Shown here piece by piece: positions 10,144-19,667 of a DNA stretch of 64,000 nt. Numbering within the stretch: position 1 is the stretch's first letter; each line of letters starts with the position of its first letter. Origin of the DNA: Pedobacter sp. MC2016-05 (GTDB taxonomy: Bacteria > Bacteroidota > Bacteroidia > Sphingobacteriales > Sphingobacteriaceae); contig NZ_JAPIVT010000003.1 in assembly GCF_026239735.1 (NCBI RefSeq), positions 1-64,000 on the forward strand. Direction: 5' to 3'. Both the position numbers and the translations under genes were made by a program. The notes beneath the pieces are model-generated. The model saw only the letters and a program-made list of their open reading frames with translations. It did no database searches and was not told where the DNA came from.

Positions 10144-10166
10144 TACCTACTTTACAGGACGCATAC
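10144..10166. repeat. IS66 right terminal inverted repeat
   Basis: Read on the minus strand it begins GTATGCGTCCTGTAAAGTAG. It is the imperfect partner of 7448-7470. It lies about 50 bp upstream of the tnpA start, as expected for the promoter end of the element. Confidence 0.6.
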
Positions 10167-10206
10167 CTTCAAGTGATCCTGAGAAAGTCCGTTCAGTTGA
10201 GGTAGT

Positions 10207-10863
10207 TTATCTTCTCCTCCTTTTAGAAGATGGTTCTTGATTCAATTCGGAAGTTATATCTTCCTGTAGTTTCGATAATCTCTCCTCTAGAAAAGGCAGG
10301 ATATTTTTTATTGCCCAATTTGGCATCTGCTTTTCTTTGAAAAGAAATCTGCCCGTATGTTCAACAGAAAGGATTAAATCAGGACCTCCAATGGGTTTAA
10401 CATCATACAGATATAATCTATCAAATAATTCCAAATTTGATTTTAATAATGTAAACGTGTTGTGGTACATTTGGAATATTGTTTTGTCAGAAACAAAATG
10501 TCCTCCAGCGTTAAATCTTTGGTCTGCCCTACTCCAGCATAAGTTTACATCTTCAGTGAAAAATAGATGTAACTGAATGATATTTTTTGGTTTGTAGGTA
10601 ATTAGTTGCTTTAAATCCTCATATTGCCAATTGAATCCGAGATTGGTTTCGTAACCGAAATTCTTATTGGTATCTAAAACTTCAAATATTTCTTTTTTAA
10701 ACTTATCACTTCCAGCTTTGTCAGGGTCGGAATTATTTTGTTCCCTATATTTTAGGTAAAAGTAGTCTTGATTAAGATATAATTCACCATTCACTAAAAT
10801 GGATTCTGATGCTGAAGTTTTACCAATTCCTGGTGGTCCGGCAATCACAATTATTTCAGCCAT
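10207..10863 (-). CDS. Zeta-toxin-like P-loop kinase
   Basis: A 218-residue protein with a Walker A motif G-P-P-G-I-G-K-T at residues 9-16. Zeta-type features follow: a buried acidic/aromatic stretch ('LNQDYFYLKYRE'), a 'YETNLGF' segment, and an arginine pair region 'SRADQRFNAGGHFVSDKTI' as in zeta toxins and their relatives. Zeta enzymes phosphorylate UDP-amino sugars; some relatives act on other substrates. The C-terminus ends in a run of arginines. Its ATG directly follows the TAA of the 91-residue gene (TAAATG), so the pair is cotranscribed. The DNA is more AT-rich than the IS beside it, which hints at separate acquisition. Confidence 0.7.
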   Translation of the reverse strand: MAEIIVIAGPPGIGKTSASESILVNGELYLNQDYFYLKYREQNNSDPDKAGSDKFKKEIFEVLDTNKNFGYETNLGFNWQYEDLKQLITYKPKNIIQLHLFFTEDVNLCWSRADQRFNAGGHFVSDKTIFQMYHNTFTLLKSNLELFDRLYLYDVKPIGGPDLILSVEHTGRFLFKEKQMPNWAIKNILPFLEERLSKLQEDITSELNQEPSSKRRRR

Positions 10864-11139
10864 TTAATCAATAAATTCTATTTTACCATCATTATATTCA
10901 GCTATCATTTTATTATCTGAAGCTCTTCGGTAAACCAATGGCTGATTGCGGGAAAATATGTTTTCCCTAATATTCATTTCTTGCCATTTTTTATATTCTT
11001 CTTGAAGCTCGGGGCTCATTTCCCAATAGTCCTTTTTGAACTTATCAGGCTTTTTCCCATATTGCAATTTAATTTCTGTTTCCATGTCGCTAATATTTAG
11101 ATCATTTTTTAATCCCTTATGGCTAAAAAGTACATCCAC
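10864..11139 (-). CDS. Small protein upstream of zeta-like kinase, putative antitoxin
   Basis: A 91-residue charged, helical protein with no motif I recognise. It has a lysine/aspartate-rich middle ('YGKKPDKFKKDYWEMSPEL') and a short beta-like C-terminus ('NKMIAEYNDGKIEFID'). A later ATG (protein METEIKLQYG) is an alternative start. It immediately precedes the zeta-like gene without a gap, as antitoxins often do. The antitoxin role is inferred only from position, size and partner. Confidence 0.5.
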   Translation of the reverse strand: MDVLFSHKGLKNDLNISDMETEIKLQYGKKPDKFKKDYWEMSPELQEEYKKWQEMNIRENIFSRNQPLVYRRASDNKMIAEYNDGKIEFID

Positions 11140-11696
11140 TCGTAACTTAATTTTGGTCGCTCTTCAAAACTGAAAAGTAGCCTTTCAATATTCTTAGTGC
11201 GGTTAAACATTGTCAAACCAAATATAATGTAATTTGTTTGGGTAGACAAGAATCTCGGATAAAACAAATATCGAAATTGATTTGATCAAAGAAGGTTATG
11301 TTAGGCAAATCCAGAAAGTAAATTAGAGGTCAATGACCCGGAAATCTCCAACTGTTGACAAGGTGCTCAGTGATGTTGTACTAGATGATAATATAAGAAT
11401 ATATTGTTTCTAAAAATCCAATTAGAGAATTAAATAAGATTTTCTCATTTTCTGATCGGAAGTGATTTTAGATTAAACAAAAGACATTTGGAGTTAGGGT
11501 GTAATGTGGAAAAAGTCCTCTAAAGTGTAAAAGCCCATCTTTCGATGAGCTTTTACTCAGTAGAGTCGACCATACGTCGATCTAACTTTTATACCGACTT
11601 CGAAGACACGATTCATCGAGTGGAGGCTTATTACGAAAAGTATGGCGACTACAATTTGTATCCGTAGCATTTTTATGTAATTATAGACGTTCTTGA
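11140..11696. other. Gene-free stretch with coding debris
   Basis: No intact gene is seen. A short open stretch at about 11577-11668 on the plus strand reads as a plausible protein end ('NFYTDFEDTIHRVEAYY...') but has no start or upstream continuation. A hairpin lies at 11529-11554. The stretch joins the zeta pair to a truncated pseudogene and looks like a rearrangement scar. Confidence 0.4.
11529..11554. terminator. Hairpin, possible bidirectional terminator
   Basis: An 11-bp stem with one mismatch, AAAAGCCCATC / GATGAGCTTTT, around a TTTC loop. The A-run on one side and T-run on the other would support termination in both directions. Confidence 0.5.
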
Positions 11697-12203
11697 CCTG
11701 ATAATTTAAAGGATAACCCAAATCCAAACTTCATGAATGTTGCGGATGCGCAAACACTAGCAGACTGGGTTAAAAAAGGCGGTGTACTTTTTTTGCTCGC
11801 CAACGATGAGGTAAATGCTGATTTGATACATTTCAACATCCTGGCTAAAAAATTTGGTTTTGAGTTTAACAATGATTTGATTCTGCATGTAACTAATGAT
11901 AAGCATTTCGCAGATGGTGCATTGAATACTGGAAAAAGCGCAGTATTCCCAACTTCAAAAAAGATCTTTATTAAAGATGCTTCATCAATCAAGATCACCA
12001 CCAAAGCCAGGTCTGTTTTAAAAACGCCAAAGGGAGAAAATGTAGTGGTTGTCTCTAAATATGGAAAAGGAACCGTTCTGGCCGTTGGAGATCCGTGGTT
12101 GTATAATGAATATACAAATGGGAGGCTCCCGGTTGATTTCCAGAATGATCTAGCAGCAAATGATATTGCCAATTTTTTGATAAGTAAATCAAGAAAAAAG
12201 TAA
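11697..12203 (+). pseudogene. C-terminal fragment of a DUF4350-type protein
   Basis: The open frame starts just after a stop at 11694 and gives 'DNLKDNPNPNFMNVADAQ' before the first ATG (11733), so the original gene was longer on the 5' side. The remaining ~168 residues resemble the DUF4350-like domain that follows a GH105 rhamnogalacturonyl hydrolase domain in some Bacteroidota proteins: 'ADWVKKGGVLFLLANDEVN' and 'YGKGTVLAVGDPWLYNEYTNG'. No GH105 catalytic part remains. It could still be translated from 11733, but it is best read as a relic. Confidence 0.6.
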
Positions 12204-12280
12204 GGGTGTTAAAACGATATGCAGCGCTAATACAATTTAGATAAAAGTTTATTCGATATGCGGGAATGGATAGAAATGTT

Positions 12281-12499
12281 ATGATTAAAGGGATGATTCT
12301 GGCTATTTGGGTGGTGTTACTAATGGCATCCTGTAGATCTAAACCTAACTCAGTGTCAAGCATGAAAGGTATTACCCGTGAACATACTTGTTCATCAGGT
12401 CTGCCCTCCCGTTTCGGGGCACGCTCACCGGTAGCTGACACATTAACTAAGTTCAAATCAAGGCCTGCTCCTGGGGTAAGATGCATTTTAAAAAGATAG
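12281..12499 (+). CDS. Small putative lipoprotein
   Basis: A 72-residue frame starting MIKGMILAIW, with a hydrophobic stretch ending in a lipobox-like L-M-A-S-C. The rest is basic and low in hydrophobicity and matches nothing I know. It ends 4 nt before the sulfatase start. It could be a small lipoprotein, or the head of a longer decayed gene. The surrounding decay makes the second option realistic. Confidence 0.3.
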   Translation: MIKGMILAIWVVLLMASCRSKPNSVSSMKGITREHTCSSGLPSRFGARSPVADTLTKFKSRPAPGVRCILKR

Positions 12500-12503
12500 T
12501 GTA

Positions 12504-13897
12504 ATGAAAGCAGAAGTTAGAAATAGGAAATTACCGGTTGTGATACTAACTCTTATCGCCGTTATATCAATATTTTCGGCAAAGGCTCAAACAGGCTCAC
12601 GTCCGAATATACTCATCATTATGACGGACCAACAGACTGCTGACGCAATGAGTGCTGCAGGGAACAGCGATCTAAAAACTCCAGCAATGGACAGATTGGC
12701 GGAAAATGGCGTTCGCTTTACCAAAGCGTATTGCGCCCAACCGCTGTGCACGCCATCACGTACGGCTATTTTTAGTGGTAAAATGCCATTTGAAACTGGT
12801 TTCATTGGTAATTCACCAGAAAAAGATGGCCAGTGGCCCGATAGTTGCTGATGATGGGTAAGCTATTTCAGCAAGGGGGATATCAAACTGGTTATGTAGG
12901 CAAATGGCACCTGCACGTCCCAACAACTAAGGTTGTTCATGGATTTGGGTATATCGAAAATACTGATTTTTTGGATTATAACGATGGTGCAACGCCTTCA
13001 TATTGCGCCAGATTTATTAAGCAAAACGCGAAGAAGCCATTTTTGCTGGTGGCGTCTTTTTTGAATCCACATGATATTTGCGAGTGGGCAAGGGGTGAGG
13101 AAATGAAGATGGATGTTCTGACCGATGCCCCACCAGCAGCGCAATGTCCAACTTTGCCGGCCAATTGGGGAGTGCCTGCAAATGAACCGAAAATTGTTCG
13201 GGATCAACAGAGGACAGTTGGGTTACGAACCTATCCATCGGTAAATTACAGCCCTGAAAAATGGCGCCAATACCGTTGGGCCTACAATCGTTTGGTCGAA
13301 AAAGTTGATAAATATATCGAGCAGGTGCTCTACACACTTAAAAAGTATGGTGTCGAAAAAAACACCATCATTATTTTTACCGCTGATCATGGAGATGGAT
13401 ACGCCGGACACAGTTGGAACCAAAAACAGATTTTGTACGAAGAGGCATCAAAAGTACCATTTATCATTGCAAAAATGGATGGTACGATAAATCCGCGTAC
13501 TGATGATATGCTGGTATGCAACGGGATAGACATCATTCCCACCATTTGTGGGATTGCTGGCATTTCAAAACCAATTTACCTATAAGGATTGGATCTAAGT
13601 AAACGCCTGGCCGAGCCAGCCAAGAATTTGCGTGATATTTTGGTTATTGAAACAGATTTCGCCGATAACGATGTATTATTGGGTATTAGCGGCAGAGCGG
13701 TCATTACAAAGGATTTTAAGTACATTGTCTACAACAGGGGTGAGATCAGGGAACAATTGTTCGATTTGGCCAATGACCCAGGTGAGATTATCAATTTGGC
13801 GGTAGATCAAAGGTATAGAAAGAAATTATTCTCCTTACGTACGTATCTTAAAAGTTGGTGCAAACTAAACGGTGATCAATTTATGGCAAAATTGTAA
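12504..13897 (+). pseudogene. Family S1 sulfatase, disrupted
   Basis: The gene starts with a signal peptide (residues 1-29, ending A-K-A-Q) and the sulfatase start 'RPNILIIMTDQQ'. The formylglycine motif C-T-P-S-R is at about Cys82. The frame stops at 12851, but the typical continuation 'GKLFQQGGYQTGYVGKWHLH' runs in another frame from about 12845; one missing T there would explain it. A second lesion is a TAA at 13583-13585, after which the same frame continues to 13897. With a frameshift and a nonsense codon the enzyme is presumably inactive. It would have removed sulfate from glycans in the periplasm or outside the cell. Confidence 0.85.
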
Positions 13898-14432
13898 ACA
13901 ATCGTTTAATTGCATTACTTTACTGGTTTGGATAAGTTAAAATTTCGATTTAAAATATTTGCACAATATGTTAAAAGATTTTAGCACATCCAACGATGTC
14001 TTTTTCCAAATCGATTCTTTTTTAGGCATTCAAAATACAATCTTTAGGGTATTCTCAACTGGCCTTCTTGGTCTTAATCTTGGCATTGTCAACATGATCA
14101 AAACTTAACAGAAAAAGAACTTTTATTTAATAAACAATGTTTAGTTTTGCTAAACAATTTATTCTGATTATTATTGATCAAAATTCACCATTTCAGCTAT
14201 TGTATCCGGTCTTAGGGCCATTTTGACAAAAAGTACAACTGTGCACAATGCAAGTTTCACTGCAAATAAAATGATATAGATAATTATGAAGCACTTTAAA
14301 AGGAGTGCTGCTCGAAATGCAATAGAATAATAGGTGAATATTGGAATACATTCGGTGTCGAAGTTATCGCTCTAGATAACTACTGGATATGCATGATGAT
14401 AATAAAGACTATGATAAAAAAAAGTATCGATA
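13898..14432. other. Intergenic region upstream of GH97 gene
   Basis: Contains the palindrome at 14138-14156 and no convincing gene. A 46-codon ORF at 13968-14108 has no family features and is not called. The long leader and palindrome suggest a regulated promoter for the glycosidase that follows. Confidence 0.5.
14138..14156. promoter_or_regulatory. Palindromic operator, site 1
   Basis: TGTTTAG-TTTTG-CTAAACA is a perfect 7-bp inverted repeat around a 5-bp spacer. It lies 277 bp upstream of the GH97 start. It is the clearest copy of a site that recurs upstream of other genes in the window. Confidence 0.65.
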
Positions 14433-16412
14433 ATGATTAAAATAGCTAAGTTAAAAACGATTGCAATATTGACAATATTGCTGGGTCCTTATATTTTATA
14501 TGCGAAAGATTTCAAGGTAAAATCACCAAACGGCCAAAATGTTGTCATTGTAAAATGTGAAACATCAATCAGCTTTAGCATCAGTAATCGTAACGCGAAT
14601 ATTATCGACGTAAGTAATATAGCGTTGAACTTGGATGTTGCCCAGCTGAGCGAAAACCCAAATGTGGAATCGGTTAAATACACAAGTCATGCAGGTACCA
14701 TTAATGTAGAGGTTCCTACAAAATTCAAGACCATCAAAGAAAGCTATAATCAGCTTGAATTGGAGTTTTTGAACAACATTAGCCTCGTATTTAGAGTTTA
14801 TGATAATGGGGTGGCGTATCGTTTTGAAACCCGGTTGACAAATAAGGAAATTTTGGTAAATAGCGAATCTTTCTCATTTGATGTGAAAGCGGCAAGGAAT
14901 ACCATTTGGCCCTATGAGTTTGATAAGCAGCCCGATCCGATGCAATCGAGCTTTCAATATGGTTTTAAAGATATACCGTATCAGCAAATTGATTCAACAA
15001 CTGTGGGTTTGCCAGCTTACTTTACGGCCAGTAATGGATCAAAAGTAGTTTTTACCGAATCCGATTTACTGGATTATCCAAATGTCTTCATTAAAAAGGC
15101 AGGAGCGCTGACAGGTAAATTTCCACATCCCATTTTGGAACAAAGGCAAATTAGCGATAGAAAAATTCAAATTGTCAAGGTTGCAGACTACATTGCCAAA
15201 ACTGAGGGAACGAGAACCTATCCATGGCGCTTATGGATGATTGATAATGATGACGCCGGCTTGCTCACCAATAATTTGGTGTTTCAATTGGCAACACCTT
15301 CAAAAATAAAGGAGACCGGTTTTATCAAACCTGGAAAAGTTGCCTGGGACTGGTGGAACTACAATAACATCTATGGTGTCGATTTTCGTGCGGGACTGAA
15401 CACAAAGACCTATAAATATTACATTGACTTTGCATCGAGGTTTGGTTTAGAATATCTTCTGATTGATGAAGGTTGGACAAGATCAACTACTGATTTAACA
15501 CACACCAACCCTAACATCGACATTAGGGAAATTGTGCGATATGGGAAGGAAAAAAATGTGGATATATTGGTATGGGTACTTTGGGGAGGATTGGATAAGA
15601 AGATGGAAGAAATTTTAGACGTGTATGAAAATTGGGGCCTAAAAGGTATCAAGGTAGATTTTATGGGACGTGGAGAACAATACATAGTCAATTTTTACCA
15701 GCGCCTAGCGGAAGCTTGCGCCAAAAGGAAAATGATGGTCGATTTTCATGCTGCTTATAAACCAACTGGATTAGGTCGTACCTATCCAAACGTAATGACC
15801 TATGAAGGGGTGCAAGGCTTAGAAACCGTTAAATGGGAAAGCACCGTTACGCCATCGCACGACGTAAACTTGCCTTTTACGCGTATGATGGCCGGACCCA
15901 TGGACTACACGCCTGGGGCCATGAAAAATGCAAACGAGAAAAATTTCTATCCAGTATTCACTGAGCCGATGAGCATGGGTACTCGGGCACACCAAACTGC
16001 ACTTTATGTGGTTTTTGAAAGTCCCTGGATGATGATGTCCGATAGCCCATCAAATTATTTAAAGGATGTTGCCTACACCGATTATCTCTCGAGATTCCCC
16101 ACTATTTGGGACGAAACTAAAGTGCTGTATGCCAATGCTGGCAAAGCTGTAATTACAGCACGACGCTTTGGGAAAAAATGGTACGTAGGTGGCATCACAT
16201 ACTGGAAAAAATTTGAGACTCAGATCGATTTTACCTTTTTAGGTAAGGGAAATTATGAGGCGCAAATATTAGCTGATGGAATAAATGCAGACCGTGTGGC
16301 CGAAGACTACAGAATTACCACACGAGCGGTGAACAGGACAGATAAATATGAGGTAAAGATGGCCCCTGGTGGCGGCTTCACCATCATTCTTTCACCTATG
16401 GATAATCAATAG
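14433..16412 (+). CDS. GH97 glycoside hydrolase, probable retaining alpha-galactosidase
   Basis: A 659-residue secreted enzyme with a signal peptide (residues 1-24, ending L-Y-A). It has the three GH97 parts: an N-terminal beta-sandwich ('FKVKSPNGQNVVIV'), a central TIM barrel from about residue 290 ('GKVAWDWWNYNNIYG', 'YLLIDEGW') and a C-terminal beta domain. The barrel has 'GIKVDFMGRG' with Asp409 at the position of the nucleophile of retaining GH97 enzymes such as BtGH97b. Glu458 in 'TYEGVQG' may be the acid/base. This points to alpha-galactosidase rather than the inverting SusB-type alpha-glucosidase. The gene stands alone behind operator site 1. Confidence 0.88.
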   Translation: MIKIAKLKTIAILTILLGPYILYAKDFKVKSPNGQNVVIVKCETSISFSISNRNANIIDVSNIALNLDVAQLSENPNVESVKYTSHAGTINVEVPTKFKTIKESYNQLELEFLNNISLVFRVYDNGVAYRFETRLTNKEILVNSESFSFDVKAARNTIWPYEFDKQPDPMQSSFQYGFKDIPYQQIDSTTVGLPAYFTASNGSKVVFTESDLLDYPNVFIKKAGALTGKFPHPILEQRQISDRKIQIVKVADYIAKTEGTRTYPWRLWMIDNDDAGLLTNNLVFQLATPSKIKETGFIKPGKVAWDWWNYNNIYGVDFRAGLNTKTYKYYIDFASRFGLEYLLIDEGWTRSTTDLTHTNPNIDIREIVRYGKEKNVDILVWVLWGGLDKKMEEILDVYENWGLKGIKVDFMGRGEQYIVNFYQRLAEACAKRKMMVDFHAAYKPTGLGRTYPNVMTYEGVQGLETVKWESTVTPSHDVNLPFTRMMAGPMDYTPGAMKNANEKNFYPVFTEPMSMGTRAHQTALYVVFESPWMMMSDSPSNYLKDVAYTDYLSRFPTIWDETKVLYANAGKAVITARRFGKKWYVGGITYWKKFETQIDFTFLGKGNYEAQILADGINADRVAEDYRITTRAVNRTDKYEVKMAPGGGFTIILSPMDNQ

Positions 16413-16474
16413 GACGATTCCAGTAACTCTAAATCTAGCACGTTAGTAATTTGTACCGAATATAAACTATACAT

Positions 16475-16493
16475 TGTTTAGTATTTGTTAATA
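16475..16493. promoter_or_regulatory. Operator-like site 2
   Basis: TGTTTAG-TATTT-GTTAATA lies 112 bp upstream of the M1 peptidase start. The same 19 bp, with flanking ACAT on the left, occurs again at 19458-19476. Confidence 0.55.
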
Positions 16494-16605
16494 TCCTGAC
16501 AGAATTGGTTAATTTAGCGTTAGTCTGTTCAGTTGTTCCCAATTAACTTGGGGCAATAAACTCAGCCTAGTTAACCAAAGCCTTTAAAATGACCTTATAT
16601 AATTC

Positions 16606-18351
16606 ATGACTTTACCACATCTTTACCAATTTGAACTTGGACTTTCTAGCCCCATCAAAGCCACACGCGTTAAGCTATTAACGGTTGCAATAGTCTTGAT
16701 GATTTGCAATATGAAGGCAATAGCACAGACCACATTGCTCAGTCAGAAAACTAAATATACGATGGCGGATACCTTAAGGGGTTCTCTCACGAAAGAACGC
16801 ACTTGGTGGGATGTACAGCGATATGAAGTTTATGTAAAGCCAGATTATAATGCATTGAGCATAGTTGGCTCCAACGAGATCAGGTACAAGGTTGTAAGAC
16901 CAAATGAAGGTAACATTAAGATGCAGATAGACCTTCAGGATCCCTTGACTATTGACAGCGTGATCTATAATAATAGAATCAGGCTGGCCTTTAATAAGCA
17001 AGCAGGCGTTTGGTATCTTACAGTACCTGCTCAGCTTATCGGCGATACCAATCGTATCAAGATTTTCTACGGCGGTAAAGTGCACCGGGCAATCACTCCT
17101 CCCTGGGATGGTGGATTTATCTTCGCGAAGGATTCCTTGAACCGCCCATATATGTCTGTAGCCTGCCAGGGCTTGGGCGCCTCCATCTGGTTCCCGAATA
17201 AAGATCATCAAAGTGATGAACCAGATCTTGGCGCTTCATTGACTATGGTAGTACCTGACAGTTTGGTAGCCATTGGTAACGGGCGTCTTGTGGCCAAGAT
17301 ACGGAATGGAGACGGCACGGCAACCTATAAATACAATGTAAATAATCCCATAAATAACTATTGCATCATCCCCTATATCGGTAAATATGTTAATTTTAGG
17401 GAGGTTTATAGGGGTCTGAAAGGTCCGTTAGATGTCAATTACTGGGTCTTGGATTATAATCTGGCCAAGGCAAGGATATTTATGCCAGATCAGGTTCATA
17501 AAATGTTTAAGGCCTTGGAGCACTGGTTTGGACCGTATCCATTCTACGGGGACGGTTACCAATTGATCGATGCGCCACACACCGGTATGGAGCACCAATC
17601 TGCAGTTTCTTATGGCAACCGGTATGCATTCGGCTATCGGGGCAGGGATATGTCTGGGGGATATGGATGGGGTCTGAAATTTGATTTCATCATCGTTCAC
17701 GAAAGCGGCCATGAGTGGTTTGGAAACAACATCACATCGAAAGATCTTGCCGATATGTGGATACATGAAAGTTTCACCAACTACAGCGAAACACTTTTCA
17801 CTGAGTATTCATGGGGTAAGGTTGCAGGTAATGAATATAATTATGGTACGAGAAAATTTATCGTAAATGATGGGCCAATCATTCCCGCATATCAGGTTAA
17901 TGGGCATGGAAGTGGGGATATGTATTACAAGGGAGGCAACATGATTCATTCCATCAGACATAGCATTAACAACGATAAGCTCTTTAGAGCGATGCTAATC
18001 GGGATGAATACCAAATTCAAGGGCAAGACGGTAACTGCAAAAGATATCTATAGTTACATCAACCAGCAGGCTAAATTTAATTTCGACAAGGTATTTGAGC
18101 AATATTTGACTACCACTCAAGTTCCTCAATTTGATCTCTATTTTAAAAAAAACCAACTGTTCTATCGCTATAGCAATTGCGTTAACGGATTTAATCTTCC
18201 AATTTCAATTGGCAGTAAAGATACGGCAATAAGGATTATTCCCTCCCAAAGATGGCAAAGTATTCATTTGACAAATGGACAAAGGAAGATTTTCAATCCA
18301 TCTCATATAAATTTTATGTATTATCTGAATGTAAAGGAAGGTAAAGGTTAG
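16606..18351 (+). CDS. M1-family metallopeptidase
   Basis: A 581-residue zinc peptidase with a secretion signal (hydrophobic segment about residues 25-41, ending A-I-A-Q). The zinc site is H-E-S-G-H at 365-369, with the third ligand Glu388 in 'WIHESFTNYSE', giving the HExxH-18-E spacing of M1. The substrate-binding motif usually written GAMEN appears as G-M-E-H-Q (in 'TGMEHQSAVSYG'). The length is short for an ERAP-like four-domain enzyme and fits bacterial M1 proteins with only the N-terminal saddle and catalytic domain. It probably trims peptides in the periplasm. It is monocistronic, behind operator site 2. Confidence 0.9.
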   Translation: MTLPHLYQFELGLSSPIKATRVKLLTVAIVLMICNMKAIAQTTLLSQKTKYTMADTLRGSLTKERTWWDVQRYEVYVKPDYNALSIVGSNEIRYKVVRPNEGNIKMQIDLQDPLTIDSVIYNNRIRLAFNKQAGVWYLTVPAQLIGDTNRIKIFYGGKVHRAITPPWDGGFIFAKDSLNRPYMSVACQGLGASIWFPNKDHQSDEPDLGASLTMVVPDSLVAIGNGRLVAKIRNGDGTATYKYNVNNPINNYCIIPYIGKYVNFREVYRGLKGPLDVNYWVLDYNLAKARIFMPDQVHKMFKALEHWFGPYPFYGDGYQLIDAPHTGMEHQSAVSYGNRYAFGYRGRDMSGGYGWGLKFDFIIVHESGHEWFGNNITSKDLADMWIHESFTNYSETLFTEYSWGKVAGNEYNYGTRKFIVNDGPIIPAYQVNGHGSGDMYYKGGNMIHSIRHSINNDKLFRAMLIGMNTKFKGKTVTAKDIYSYINQQAKFNFDKVFEQYLTTTQVPQFDLYFKKNQLFYRYSNCVNGFNLPISIGSKDTAIRIIPSQRWQSIHLTNGQRKIFNPSHINFMYYLNVKEGKG

Positions 18352-18460
18352 CCTCTGGCAAGTTCAGTTCGTACTTTAGGTTTTTGACCAGCTGTATCGA
18401 AATTGCATATGTCTGCGCTGCTAACCATCATCTTAATTAAGTTGTTTTTTACCCTTGCTT

Positions 18461-19364
18461 ATGAAATACCTTTTTGCAGCCCTGCTTTTGCTCACATTAA
18501 CCGCTGATGCACAAGTTGAGGAAAAACGGTTAAGGTTAACACCATTTTTTGTGACAGATAGATCTTCCCTCAATTTTTCCATTGCAGGGAACGAGCAGGG
18601 AACCAGTCCAAATATTTACTCTGAGCTACGTTGGGAAATGTACGGCAAACTGGATATGGGTTGGCTATCGGTGTAAAATTATACAAACGACTTGCTATCG
18701 AAGCCTTATTTATCAATCTGAGTGTTAAGTCGGGTGATGTTTCCGATAAGGATTACGCAGCTAATGACCGGACAGGTGTTATCTTTGATTTTTCAGGCAG
18801 GACGGCAGGTTATGAACGCCTGGTATCCGCTAACCTAAACTATCAAATATTCTCAAATGAACATTTAGAAATTGCTGCTGGATTAATTTATCAGGCTATC
18901 TATCAAAAACGCTACCTACTGAATAATCTAGGGGCCTCGGCGACATCGGAACCCCTTTATTTTATTGCAAACCTCAATTCTTTCTACAAGAGCAATTGGC
19001 AAACACTTGGCCCGTTCCTCACATTTACCTACAAACCGATAACCGGGTTGGGCATATACGCAAAAACAAGTTTCAGTCGAGTCAATTACACGGGCAGTGC
19101 AAATTGGAATACAAAGAGACTTTCGTCCAGCCTATCAGTTATACGCACAAGGCTAATGGCTGGGCTACTAGTCCAGAGTTAGGTGCAAGTGACCAAGTCC
19201 TTGATCGATTTATGCTAACCTTTTCTGCTGGCTATCGATATCTTTTGGTAAAGGATGGGAGGGATCAGCTCTTCTTAAAGTCTGGAGTTGTCCAAAATAC
19301 CATGTTAAATCAAGTTGAAGCTGAGAATATCAACTTAAAGGTAGGCATTTCTTACCTCTTTTAG
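18461..19364 (+). pseudogene. Outer-membrane beta-barrel protein with two frameshifts
   Basis: The reading passes through three frames. The first part (18461 on) has a signal peptide ending in A-D-A-Q and runs to 'ELRWE'. The next is 'NVRQTGYGLAIGVKLY...' to about 19110. The last is 'ETFVQPISYTHKANGW...' to 19364, ending G-I-S-Y-L-F as barrels do. Each shift is explained by one missing A in a short A run (near 18636 and near 19112). This could be true decay or homopolymer sequencing errors. Restored, it would be a barrel of about 300 residues of unknown function. Confidence 0.7.
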
Positions 19365-19457
19365 CCCAAAATGCTTCCCAAACCTCCTTTTAAGAAAGCA
19401 AAAAAATAAGCATCGATATAATGAGCCCAATAACGGTGAGATTCATTTTGTAAACAT

Positions 19458-19476
19458 TGTTTAGTATTTGTTAATA
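19458..19476. promoter_or_regulatory. Operator-like site 3
   Basis: TGTTTAG-TATTT-GTTAATA is identical to site 2 and lies 191 bp upstream of the astacin-like gene. The identity between sites 3 kb apart argues for function. Confidence 0.55.
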
Positions 19477-19667
19477 TTAAGCCGTCATTGGTTAATATAT
19501 GCTTTAATTAATAATACATTGCTAGCTAACTTGTATTACGAATTTCCTGTGTGTTAGCGTATATGAAAATTTGATACGGCGCATTTGAGAATGATGGGAA
19601 ATGTATTAAGCCTTTGATTTAAAGGCGCTTAAGTTGAATTTAATCATTTAAACCTTATGAAAATCTA

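Larger units (their letters stand above)
7448..10166. mobile_element. IS66-family insertion sequence
   Basis: An approximately 2.7-kb element with the IS66 gene order on the minus strand: tnpA (10095-9793), tnpB (9796-9437), a small accessory ORF and tnpC (9150-7495). Start and stop codons overlap between the first three genes. Imperfect terminal inverted repeats of about 22 bp can be aligned at 7448-7470 and 10144-10166, each beginning GTAT-CGTC and containing AAGTAGGT. The eight bases outside the two ends (ATTAACAC and CTTCAAGT) do not match, so no target duplication is visible. This suggests later rearrangement, or that one boundary is slightly wrong. The left end lies inside the serine recombinase relic. 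Confidence 0.8.

Noticed and set aside
7440..10174. 8-bp target-site duplication around the IS66 element
   Set aside because: Flanking octamers ATTAACAC and CTTCAAGT do not match, and shifting the ends by a few bases did not help.
13968..14108. 46-codon ORF upstream of GH97
   Set aside because: Too short and without family features; the opposite strand reads equally well, so it is more likely to be debris.
18461..19364. Programmed frameshifting in the outer-membrane barrel gene
   Set aside because: Two shifts at plain short A runs, without slippery heptamers or downstream structures that I could see; decay or sequencing error is simpler.
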